Assembly: GCF_037038585.1 (NCBI RefSeq)
Contig: NC_092520.1
Location: 189,700,604-189,764,603, forward strand
Reading direction: 5' to 3'
Length of the DNA: 64,000 nucleotides
Origin: Patagioenas fasciata
Taxonomy: Eukaryota; Chordata; Aves; Columbiformes; Columbidae
Part shown: piece after piece, positions 51,377-61,644 of the stretch
How positions within the stretch are numbered: position 1 is the first letter of the stretch
How the letters are laid out: the number at the start of each line of letters is the position of its first letter
Notes under the pieces: model-generated
Seen by the model: only the letters and a program-made list of their open reading frames with translations
Database searches by the model: none
What the model was told of the DNA's origin: nothing
Position numbers and translations under genes: made by a program

Positions 51377-52310
51377 ACAACCCAAGTGAGATAGGGCCCT
51401 TTTCTACCAGTGAGTATTTGTTTTCTCATGAGCAGCTTCTTGGTTTTGCCTGATTAGAAACTGTGTGACCTATAGTCGAAGAGATTCACTTGTCCCTTTA
51501 AAATGGTGGCTTATCCAGCTTCAAAAGAGAGCATAACAAAACCATGTACAATGGCTACAGACAACCATACTGGCATTATGAGGAAACAGCTCAGTTCTAT
51601 AGTATTTATTAGATCGGGCTCTGTCCTCAAGCTGATAATTAAAGCTAAAATAAAATAGCTATATTACCATGGCCTTGATCCTAAGCTAATAAGTTCTGTC
51701 AAGCTTGATTTGCCACCAGACAAAACCAGCTCAGATATCTTGGCATGATCAGTTCTGGGAAGACTCATTTGTTCAAGCAGAGCACCTTGTGATCATGGCA
51801 GTCTTCATCCATCCAGTTTTGTGGAACTCCGTCAACTCTCATAACATCTTCAGGAACCAGATGCAGTGGGGAGCGTGTCACAAAACTTCTCAGCCTGGCT
51901 CCATGGGCACCAGCTTAGATCCACGTCCTGGAATACATCACGATCATATGGTCTGAAATGATGGAGACCGAACGGTAATACATAAGCATTGATTTTCTGG
52001 TAAGCAAAACCTTTGGCAGTAACGGCAAAACTCAAAGGACTGAAAGTCATAATATATTCTTATACAAAACCAGTGCTGAACTACTGCTCTATCATCCTTA
52101 ATAGAGAGTCTAGAAATATGTATGGATATCAAAATATAAAAGCTAAATGGAGCAGAACTTATAATACATAGTCAAAGACCGTTAGGAGAGACGCCAATCT
52201 GATGGGCTATATCCCCTGACTTTATTTGGGATAGAGAGATGCCTCTTTGCAGCAACTCTCCATTTGTGCTTCAGCTGAACAAACACATACTTAAATCTGT
52301 CCATGTTCAG

Positions 52311-52435
52311 CAAAGGGATAGAGTTCGTGTTTAATTATAAGCACTTTAACTGCTTACAGATGTAATCAGTGTGAATTAAGCATGTGCTTAATTGCTTTGC
52401 TGAACAAAACCAGAGTGCTGAACTGGGTCTTATGC
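52311..52435. repeat. Probable ancient sauropsid interspersed repeat
   Basis: TTTAATTATAAGCACTTTAAC is followed by ATGTAATCAGTGTGAATTAAG and by GCATGTGCTTAATTGCTTTG, then CTGAACAAAACCAG and GAACTGGGTC. The TTAAGCA-TG-TGCTTAA palindrome followed by TTGCTTTGCTGAA resembles a dispersed repeat I associate with turtle, crocodilian and bird genomes (GTGCTTAAGTGCTTTGCTGAA core). The assignment is from memory of the motif only, and the element class is not given. Confidence 0.4.
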
Positions 52436-53355
52436 AACCCAAGAGGAGAGAAGTCACTCCAAATAGGAATCTTTCTCCATTTAACAGGTTTTCTCTTCAA
52501 CATCAACCTCACTTACACTCAATATAAACTCTCTCCTGCAACCTTTACATTTTTCAAAGGCCGACATATGGTCCACAGACTATAAAACTTAGGTTTCGCA
52601 ATAAAAATATTTAGGAGTTTTCTCCCTTTTTTGGGTGATGATGCTGTTTATTTTGTTTGCATTAATCTCTCTGTTATAAAAGCCCAATAAATACTTGAAT
52701 AATGTTTTCATGGAACTTATACTCCTTGTGCATAGTTGTGCATATGCTACCATTGCCAAATTTACCATTGACAAATGAAATTCATTTTTTAGAATGTCAG
52801 GAATGTTTCAGGGTTTGTTCTATCACTTACATATTTTGGAGATTCAGATTTGTGCTTTGAATATTCAATATTTTACCTGCAAACATGAAGAAGATCAGTT
52901 AGGATTGAATTTTTTCAACACTGACATTCTCAGTACATAATAAAACTCTAAGTGTCCTGTTCTTCACAGTTTATACAGGTTTCCAGTCTATGGCCATTAT
53001 AATAATTTCTCAGTACTGCCTCTAGATGAACTTTTCAGGGAATTAATCTTCTACGACCTTTGGCAAGATTTATCTAACCTCTGCCTTGGGAAATTTGCCA
53101 TTGTTGGCCTCTCCCTGTCAAAACATCTCAGTGTGGGGGAAAGGCCTAGATAAACTTTTTCGTGTTTTGGTTCTTTATTTTAGCATCTGTATACTGTTAT
53201 TCTTCCCTTATTAAGCAACATAGAATTGACTAAAGGAATTTGTATTCATGATTAACTATATACTACAAAGTCTTCAGGGCACAAAGTTATCTACTGATGT
53301 ATTTGTACAGAGCCTATTACAACTGCTTCAGCCTTGATTTTGGCATAGAACACCG
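52436..53355. other. Unassigned spacer
   Basis: AT-rich, with no gene or element recognised. Confidence 0.4.
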
Positions 53356-54063
53356 TGTTGGGTGTCCATGACGAGCTGTCCTAGTGAGGGGGCTGTGGGG
53401 TGGCCTCTGTGGGGAGAGGCCAGGGTTGCCCTGTGCCAGACACAGATGGTTCCAGCCACTCCAACCACTCACCAGAGGGCATTGCTGAGCTTCTCAAACT
53501 AGATGGTGGCATCTCTGCGATAATGTATTTGAGAAAGAGGAAAAAACATCAGAGAGTGGAGGAAGAGCATACAAAAAGAGTGTGAAAAAGCAGAGGGTGT
53601 AGCTCAATGAAGAGAACATGGTGGAGCAGGTATTTCCCTGCAGCCCATGGAGAGTCCATGTTGGAGCAGGCTTATCCAGAAGGACTGTAGCCCATGGAGA
53701 GCCCACGATGGAGCAGGGGAGAAATGTGAGGACGAAGGATGGGCAGAGAGCTATTATAAACTGAATGCAACCCCCTGTTTCCCATCTCCCCCATGTAGAC
53801 AGGGGCTAGAGGGGAAGGAGGGAGAGGGGCTGGAAATGAAAGAGTAAAGATGAGCCTGATAAAAGGAGCATAGGTGGGTGTAAGGTGTTTCATTTTTGTC
53901 TATGTCTGTTTTGCCTGTGACAGTAATTGGCAAGTAATTTCCTTGTCTTTATCTCAGCTCGCGAGCTTTTTCTTTTAATTTTCTTCCCCTCTTCTGTTGA
54001 GGAGGGGAAGTGAGAAAGTAGTTTGGTGGATGTCTGGTAGCCAGCTAAGGTCTACCCACCTCA
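53356..54063 (+). mobile_element. Solo LTR, avian ERVL-like, with internal repeat units
   Basis: Begins TGTTGGGTGTCCATGACGAG and continues through GGGGCTGTGGGGTGGCCTC and TGTGGGGAGAGGCCAGGG. Partial tandem units follow at about 53610-53720 (GGAGCAGG plus CAGCCCATGGAGAG, recurring three times at roughly 50-bp spacing). The 3' part has TCTGTTTTGCCTGTGACAG, TAATTGGCAAGTAATTTCC and TTATCTCAGCTCGCGAGC. The terminus CTACCCACCTCA matches the family end ..CAACCCACCACA. It is ~708 bp, near full length for this LTR family. No flanking retroviral genes are visible and the flanking 5-mers do not match. The short open frames inside it on both strands are not genes. Confidence 0.88.
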
Positions 54064-56861
54064 GGCATTTTCCTTACTATTTTAGTAATCTCAAAAAACA
54101 GAATGTAAATGTATTAATTGTAGGGTACAACACAGAGGACAGAGAGGGTTGCTTAAGCTATAGGGTAGTATGGAAATGAAAGAACATATGGTTTCACATT
54201 AACTATTAACTTCTTTTGGAAATTAAGCAATATATATCACTGCCAGAGGAGATGTATCAGAATCTTTCCACAAGAAAGTACTCAGACAAAAATAAAGAAG
54301 TGGATTAAGATTATGCTGGATCTTGCTGTGATCAGGGAACTGCTTGTGATGATTTTGACAATTCTATGTTCCTTCTTCTCATTGCTATTATACAACTACC
54401 TAAAAAGCCTTAGTAACTGTTTTTCTCTGAAGACATCTTCTTGCAGCACCACCTTGATCTCCATGTATTTGGCTCATTGTGTGTAAAGGTGAAAGATTGT
54501 CAGTTCTCAAACTGAAACACTAACCTGTGAGATTCTGATATACATTAAGTATTACTAAAAGTAATGTAGGGAATGACACAGTCAATTACAGAGCTAACTT
54601 ATCTAATGCGATTCAGACTTTCCTGAATGCAAATAGTGGTTTCAGTTAACCTGTACCAGAGTAGGCCATATTTTCTGCTGGGATATTTTCTTTATTTCTT
54701 TATGGTATATTTCATAGATAACATAGTAATGTGCCTGGAGTTTATAAGATAACACAATATTTTTCTTAGTAATTTTAATAACTTCTCTATATTAATGTTT
54801 CATTCCCTCTTAAAAGATCACTGCTACCTATCAGTTTGTGCATCTGTGATAAAAAATTGTCATTAGTTTTAGTTTTTACAACCCCAGCTAGAGAGATTTC
54901 CAAGTTTCTCACAATAATATCCTTATTTCCTGGTAGGAGAAAAAAAAAAAAAAATAATTCCCCAAACATTGTTTTACTTCTTGCGTAAACTGAAATCCTT
55001 TTTCCTCTTCTGTTTTCTTTGCTATTTTATGTCTTTTGTTATTTGGGGAAAATAAATAAATAAATAATAGGAAAAAGAAGCCACAGTTGCATTTTGGACT
55101 GTATCTTCCTAATCCCCATTCCCTTTTAAATGTATTCCCCTGAGATGTTGTTTACACATCTCAGTTCCTTCTAGTGTTTCAAAGACAACTTTAGAGTCAG
55201 AAGTTGCTTAGAACTACAGGGTTTTGACTATATAAAGATTAATTATGTTGCACAAATTCACTAGTGGACTAATTTTCCTTCACATCCATTGGCAGAAATC
55301 TTGGTGAAGTCTACCTGCAGAAGAAGCACATATTTCCTTTTCAGAGACCACACAAAAACCCTATTAAATTAGTAGACAACTTCCTGTAAAGTTCCTGTGG
55401 CAGTACACAAGACCTTAGATTTCTAGAAGTTCCTTGGAAGATCTATACCAAAGTGGTTTAGAGGAAATGGAACCTTTTTGGTTTTATATGGCTCCAAATC
55501 TCATAATCACGTAGAAGTAAAAGCAAATGCCTACAGTAGAAATCTAAACGTGTCAGGAACATTCTCTGGCCGTAAGGTTAAATGGCATGGCATATAATCA
55601 AGTACCTTTTTCCCTCAAAATAGGATGACCAGAGCGAAACTGATAACAGTCTCTGGCACGCACGATTGCCTAGACAATGCAGCAGTTATCTGGGAGGTGG
55701 TTGTTTGGCACAAACCGTGCCAGGGATTGTGCTAAAATTTAAACAATGTGGACAATCACAGGCTATTACAAGTTCACAGCCTGGAACAATTTCATTTACT
55801 TGTATAGACATTACGAATGAAACCACATGAGTCATCCAGTCCCATGCCTTGTAGTTGCAGATAGCTTTGTCATTGGTATTTGTTTAAGAAGGATCCACAA
55901 CTCTTCCAAAAGGGATCCACTCTCCAAAATAGTGCAATCACAGAAATACTCCTCAGATACCCCACAGAACTTTTTCAAGTTCTGAAGGTAAAAAGCCCTT
56001 CACGTGTATGATTCATGCTGCTCTAAAGGACTTATTTCAAACTGGTTATGTAAACAAGATGATAAAAGTATCAGTTCCTCTCCATTGGGCATAAGAAGGT
56101 AGATCATAGCATGATGATGGCAAGCACATCTGTATCTTTGCCAGACGTCTGAAGCTTGGTTAGATAAATTTCATGCTCAAACCTTAATACCACAAGCCTA
56201 ACTTCTGCTTCTTCTGTAAGAGAACTCATCTCCATTACATCATATGATCTCTGCCATACAGTTTAAAAGCACTATCTTAAATTCCAACATAACATTTAGA
56301 AAGCTGAAGTTCCGCAATAAATCATTTACTATAAAAAAAATTCAATAATGTATTTTATATTATCCTCATTAAAATATCAGTCTTTACTCCATGTAGATTA
56401 TATTTGGATAAACAAAGAAGCTCTCTGAAAACAAACAATGGGTAAACTATTTCCTTTATGTATCAGACTCTAGTTAATGGAATCTTTAGGAAACTCAAGA
56501 AAACTCTACTGATGGTCATATATTTCACTCAATAACATACACTTTCTGAAGTTCTTCTTGCTCTCCTGAAACCCGGCACAATATGAAAAGGTAAAAAGGA
56601 CAGAGAACAGCCAGGAACACAGGTTCCTCCTTTATATTAACTTCTCATTTAGATGAAGTAAAGCTTCAGGATGTTAAATATTTTGCTTCTTTCCAACCAC
56701 AGGCATAAAGAATTTTTGAAGTTCCAGTGTTTTTCAGTTTGTGGTCACCAGAAAGACCATGATATCACCCTTTAGACCTTGAAGTATATTCTAAATTCAT
56801 ATATACAGCAAACAGTTTAAACAGATATAATAAACATCTTGGTTACATATTTAATTCAAGT
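54064..56861. other. Unassigned stretch, with a possible conserved noncoding patch
   Basis: No gene is recognised. An A14 run lies near 54941-54954 and an (AATA)n tract at 55050-55068. At 55620-55800 the composition is balanced and includes an inverted repeat TGGCAC-AAACC-GTGCCA (55706-55722); I regard this as a candidate regulatory or conserved element only. Confidence 0.4.
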
Positions 56862-57677
56862 TGTATTGGGTTTACATGGTAAGATTTTGATGACAGCAGG
56901 ACTATCGGGGTGATTTCTGTGAGAAGTCTCTAGAAGCTTCCCCTGTGGCTGAGAGAGACAATGAAAAGACAGACCCAGTGCTGGTCAAAGCCAAGCCCAT
57001 CAGTGATAGTGGTGGCACCATAGTTAAGAAGGGAAAAAAACTGCTGCACAACAACAAAAGGAAGAGATGAGTGAGAATATATGAGAGAAACAGCTTTGCA
57101 GACACCAAGATCAGTGAATAAGGAGATGGAGGAGGTGCTCCAAGTGCCGGAGCAGAGATTCCCCTCCAGCCTGTGGTGCACAGCATGGTGAGGCAGGCTG
57201 TGCCCCTGCAGCCCATGGAAGTCTGCAGTGGAGCAGATATCTACCTGCAGCCCATGGAGGACCCCATGCCAGAGGAGGTGGACTTGCCAGAAGACTGTAC
57301 CCCGTGGAAAGAGCACATGCAAAGCACCAAAACTGGAGAAGTTTGTAAAGTACTGCAGCCTGTGTGAAGGGCACATGATGGAGAAGTTCATGGAGCACTC
57401 TGTCCCGCTCCCGTAGGAGGGACCTCATGCTGGAGCAGGGGAAGAGGACTAGGAGGAAGGAGTGACAAAGACAACAGCAACCCGCATTCCCCATCCCCCT
57501 GCACCACTCAAGGGAAAGACAGAGAAAATTTGGAGTGAGGTTGAGCCTGGGAAGATGGGAGAGGTGGAGAGAAGGTGTTTTAAGATTTTATTTCTCATTA
57601 TCCTACTCTGATTTGATTGGTAATAAATTAAATTAAATTCTGCAATTCAGGTCTCTTTGCCCATGATGATAATTAGA
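56862..57677 (+). mobile_element. LTR, avian ERVL-like, long form, 3'-truncated
   Basis: Starts TGTATTGGGTTTACATGG, then GGTGATTTCTGTGAGAAG and TCTAGAAGCTTCCCCTGTG. CAAAGCCAAGCCCATCAGTG and TAGTTAAGAAGGGAAAA follow. A central array of units based on GCAGCCCATGGA and GGAGCAG spans about 57150-57440. After it come GAGGTTGAGCCTGGGAAG, GGTGTTTTAAGATTTTATTT and TCATTATCCTACTCTG, with AATAAA at 57622-57627. The last recognisable block is TCTCTTTGCCCATGATGATAA, where the family still has ~180 bp to go, so the 3' end is missing. The longest open frames in the window lie here (153 codons on the minus strand, 56930-57391). They are a by-product of the GC-rich unit array, not genes. Confidence 0.88.
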
Positions 57678-58203
57678 CATTAGCATTTTCAAGAAAAATA
57701 CGTAATCGTTTTTCCTACCCAAAGTAAACAATTTTTTTTTTCTGTAGTTCCCCTTAGCAGGATTAGAAATTTCTTGAGAAAGCATGGTCTGTATTTAAAT
57801 CTTCTATGAGAAAAAAATAATTACTAGCTCTATATCTTTGACTACATCTGTTTTGCTTTCTTTGAATGTTTAGTTGTGCAAAGTACTTTCGATGCAAGCT
57901 AAAATGCACAGACCTTAACTGTGTAATTATTACCCTTACCAATCTTACAGCACTGACTTCACTATTATGACTTAAACAGAATCAATATGCTTATTTTTCA
58001 ATTTTTAAAGTAGTTTGTTTTCCTCAAGACTAATACTTATTTGAAGGATACACTAAACTTTGGTAGGTGTCTTGAAGGAATCTCTTTAAATGCTAATATA
58101 ATGTTGAAAAATATCATGGACATTTTGTAACTGCCATCTTATTTTCTAGTTTTTGATATTGTCTACTGAGGAAAACAGAAAGTAGAATACATGAAACGTT
58201 CCT

Positions 58204-58218
58204 GGGGGGGGGGGGGGG
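58204..58218. repeat. G15 homopolymer
   Basis: Fifteen G in a row, then AAGGG. It could form a G-quadruplex with the following GGG, and its length is doubtful for technical reasons. Confidence 0.92.
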
Positions 58219-58770
58219 AAGGGCAAAATTTATTGTCTTCATAAAAGGCAAAGCATGAACCTATTTTTTGAAGTATTTTCATTATGAGGAAACCTGTTGC
58301 TGGTATTGCACTGAATCTGATATAATCCCTTTAACATTTTTTTCTTTCCAGGAGTTATCAGTCACAGTCAATATGAATGTCAAGTGTATGGCTTCACAAT
58401 AAATAAATTAGATTTCCAAAACAGAAGACTCTACACTCAGTTCAACCTAAGTAATATATTTTTCCAGCCAAAACAAAGCATTAATTTTTGTAGGAGCTTT
58501 CTAGATCTCTTTCTGAAAGAAAACGCTCTGTTTTGTACTCTTTGCTAAGATAGTGATGTTATATTAGGTATATCTATATAATGATATTATGTTATGTACA
58601 TCTAGTTATCTGTATGGTTCTGCCATGAAAAGCATGTATTAGCTCCAGAATTGGAATCTGTATATACCATATACTCCAGAATTATGTTATTCTCTGATCT
58701 TCTTCATGGTTTGTTAAATATAATATTTTCCCGTGGAGGAGAATGGCACAGTCAACACTGGATCTTCAGG

Positions 58771-58811
58771 GGAAAAAAAAAAAAAAAAGACAAAAAAAAA
58801 AGAACAAAAAA
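58771..58811. repeat. A-rich low-complexity tract
   Basis: GGGG followed by A16, then GACA9 and GAACA7. Simple sequence. Confidence 0.9.
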
Positions 58812-59372
58812 AGGCGATAATTGACTTTAAAAAAATTACAATGCAGTAGCTCTCCAATGACTGCCTGACAGAACAAAATTAATGGGATAATAATGACTTC
58901 ACTGACATTTTTAGGCATGTTTATAAAATTATGTCACACAAACTTTTTATTTTCAGCTAAGACATTTTATTCCCATCTAATTTTTTCTTTTAGTTTGGAG
59001 AACAAGTGCAAAATATAACAAGATTGGCTTTTCTGCCTGACATTTGAACTACATTATTCCCTATATTTTAAATCCACCCACTCAGCCTTCATATTCCTTA
59101 TATTTCTTCTGCTCCCACTTATTTTTCCTATTTTAGTATAGCACCTTTTTCATTATCATTTTTCAAGAGGTGCCTGAGTTTCATTTTGTGTCGCATAAGT
59201 GGCTTGGACTGTACAAGGTACCTTTCATTTAGCACACATATGATCAAAATGACCAGTTTATCCTTCTTTAGACTTCGGTTGCACTGCAATAAGGCCATAA
59301 ATAATCCCAAGATTCCATTTATTTGCACACACGAACAATGTGAAAACTAAAAGTTGAACATGTTGGTCTAAG

Positions 59373-60380
59373 TCATAGAACCATAGAATTGTTTAGTTTG
59401 GAAAAGATGTGTAAGATTATTGAATCCAACCATTAACCTGAGACTGCCAAGTCCACCACTAAACCATGACCCTACAGACTTCATGTATGCATCTTTTAAA
59501 CACCTCCAGAGATGGCAACTCAGCCATTTCCCTGGGCAGCCGGTTCCAATACCTGACAACCCTTTCGGTAAAGAATTTTTTCCTAATATCCAATCTAAAC
59601 CCCCCCTGGCATGACTTGAGACCATTTCCTCTTGTCCTGTTGCTTGCAGCGCAGGAGAAGAGACCAACAACCATCTGGCCACATCCTTCTTTGTAGCTGT
59701 AGAGACCAATAAGGTCTCCCCTCAGCCTCCTTCTCTCCAGTATAAACACCCTCAGTTTCCTCAGCTGCTCCTCATAAGACTAGTGCTCTAAACCCTTCAC
59801 CAGCTTCGTTACCCTTCTCTGAACTCTCTTCAGCACCTCAAAGTCTTTCTTGTAGTGAGGTGCCCAAAACTGAACACAGCATTCACGGTGCAGCCTCACT
59901 AGTACATGGGGACAATTACTTCCCTGGTCCCACTGGCCACACAATTATTGCTGATACAAGCCAGGATGCTGTTTGCATTTTTGGCCACCTGGGCACACTG
60001 CTGGCTCATATTCAGCTGACTGTCCACCAATACCTCCAGGTCCTTTTCCACTTTCCAGCCACTCTTTCCCAAGCCTGTAGTCTTGCATGGGATTGTTGTG
60101 ACCCAAGTGCAGGACTTGGCACTTGGCCTTGTTGAACATCATATAGCTGGCCTCAGCCCACTGATCCAGGCTATCCAGATCCCTCTGTAGACACTTCCTC
60201 CACTCCCACCCAACTTGGTGTCATCTGCAGACTTACTCAATTCCCTCATCCCGATCATCGAGAAAGATATAGAACAGAACTGGATCCAATACAGAGCCTT
60301 AGGGAGCACCACTCGTGACCAGCCACCAACTGGATTTAACTCCATTCACCACAACTCTTTGGGCCCAGACATCCAGGCTC
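59373..60380 (-). mobile_element. CR1 LINE, 1-kb copy with part of reverse transcriptase, minus strand
   Basis: On the plus strand the left end is TCATAGAACCATAGAATTG, the complement of a CR1 3' tail. Then come AACACCTCCAGAGATGGCAAC, CCTGACAACCCTTTCGGTAA and TATCCAATCTAAACCCCCCC. Reading the minus strand from 60345, the decayed ORF2 includes [20 protein letters not shown]. The ADD of the RT active-site box lies at 60220-60228, and the residue before it is Ser (codon 60229-60231) where CR1 normally has Phe. Next comes [20 protein letters not shown] (about 60130-60070) in another register, implying a frameshift, and near 59730 [15 protein letters not shown]. It is 5'-truncated near 60380 inside the RT domain, and stops and frameshifts make it inactive. 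Confidence 0.96.
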
Positions 60381-61078
60381 CCTGACCACTGTGCTGAGTG
60401 CTTCATTGCAGATCCTGCCAGCACTGGAGCTGCTCACCTCATGAATTGAGTCCCACTAGAGATATCATCTCCTCATGCTCCCTGTGTAGTCTGTTTGCAA
60501 ATGAGGATGCAGTAACCCAAGGTCAGAAGCAGATGCTTGGGTCTTCCCACTGCAAATGAAGGGAATTTATGGCAACTTCTCTCTGATCATGGGTGTATTA
60601 GATCTAAAGTTAGGTGACGCTAAGCTATAACAGCATGTGTAGAACATCCTTCTGTATCTGACCCTCTTCTTCCCTCAACAATAGTTGTTTGTCTTAGCTT
60701 GTAAGTCCTTTGCAAGAGGAACTATACATTAAAGGACAGGACCATTTGAGAATTCTAGGTACTTTTGCATTGAAAAGTATTACTTGAAGAATGGGAAGTT
60801 TCTATGGGAAGAACAATGATTCCAGAAGGAATGATCAAGGAACCTAGGTGCAGAAAGTCAATTGGGGTAATGCTCAACTGCTAGCAGCTTCTCTAAAGCT
60901 CATTCTAAAATAACCTAGTGTTTTAATTTCCTCACTGAATCATTATTTTACAGCCTCTCATAACAGCCACAGTAATTATAATAACAGTTATTATTGTTAA
61001 TCATAATTTAAACCCAAAGTCTTTACACAATTTATGCTTGGTCTATATCTGATATCGTATCAAAAATGAACGCACATC
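60381..61078. other. Unassigned spacer; last bases are a probable LTR target site
   Basis: No gene is recognised. Sequence at 60381-60560 is somewhat GC-richer and might be further diverged repeat. ACATC at 61074-61078 is the proposed left target-site copy of the next LTR. Confidence 0.4.
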
Positions 61079-61644
61079 TGTCCTGGTTTCAGCTGGGATG
61101 GAGCTAATTTTCTACCTAGTAGCTGGTATAGTGCTGTGTTTTGTATTTAGAATGAGAATAATGTTGATAACACATGGATGTTTTAGTTGTTGCCAGGTAG
61201 TAGTCAAGGACTTTAAAGCTTCTCACACCATACCAGGTGCACAAGAAGCTGAGTGGGGGCACAGCCAGGACAGCTGACCCCAACTGACCAAAGGGATACC
61301 CCATACTATATCACATCATGCTCAGGATAAAAGCTGGGGGAAGATGAAAAAAAGGGGAGATATTTGGAGTGATGGTGTTTGTCTTTCCAAGTAAACATTA
61401 CATGTGATGGAGTCTGCTGTCCTGGAGATGGTTGAACACCTGCCTGCCCATGGGAAGTAGTGAATTAATTCCTTGTTTTGCTTTTCTTTTGTGGGTGCCT
61501 TTTGCTTGACCTATTAAAATGTCTTCATCTCAACCCACAAATTTTCCCACTTTTACTCTTCCCATTTTCTCCCTCATCTCACTGGGTGGGAGTGAGTGAG
61601 AGGCTGCATGCAGTTTATTTGCCTGCTGGGATTAAACAACAATA
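61079..61644 (+). mobile_element. Solo LTR, avian ERVL-like (TGTCCTGGTTTCAGCTGGGA type)
   Basis: Starts TGTCCTGGTTTCAGCTGGGA, one of the commonest neoavian ERVL LTR starts. GTAGCTGGTATAGTGCTGTG, AGAATAATGTTGATAACAC and GATGTTTTAGTTGTTGCCAG follow. The promoter half has CACAGCCAGGACAGCTGACC, CCAACTGACCAAAGGGATAC, ATCATGCTCAGGATAAAAGC with a TATA-like GATAAAAG at 61326-61333, and TTTGGAGTGATGGTGTTTG. The 3' part has CCCATGGGAAGTAGTGAATT and TGGGATTAAACAACAATA. The flanks ACATC (61074-61078) and ACGTC (61645-61649) agree at four of five bases, consistent with an aged 5-bp TSD. About 566 bp, with no internal genes. It is the least diverged LTR here. Confidence 0.93.

Larger units (their letters stand above)
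45171..52310. other. Unassigned AT-rich stretch
   Basis: No gene is recognised. Simple repeats lie at 48599-48652 (GTTT-type) and 51268-51376 (CAAA-type). The sequence at 51700-52130 is less AT-rich and on the minus strand contains several short open frames in different registers, which could be a decayed exon or retrocopy. I could not name it. Confidence 0.4.
57678..59372. other. Unassigned stretch with homopolymer tracts
   Basis: No gene or element is recognised. Contains T9 at about 57731, G15 at 58204-58218 and an A-rich tract at 58771-58811. Confidence 0.45.

Noticed and set aside
51157..51453. 98-codon frame rich in K, Q and N
   Set aside because: Its second half is translation of the CAAA-rich simple repeat.
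56902..57494. Overlapping open frames of 104-153 codons on the minus strand, with others on the plus strand
   Set aside because: They lie wholly inside the GC-rich central units of an LTR, are open on both strands at once, and have no domain. This is repeat composition, not a gene.
59368..60345. Several open frames on both strands
   Set aside because: These are the decayed CR1 ORF2 (minus strand) and its shadows; there is no separate gene.
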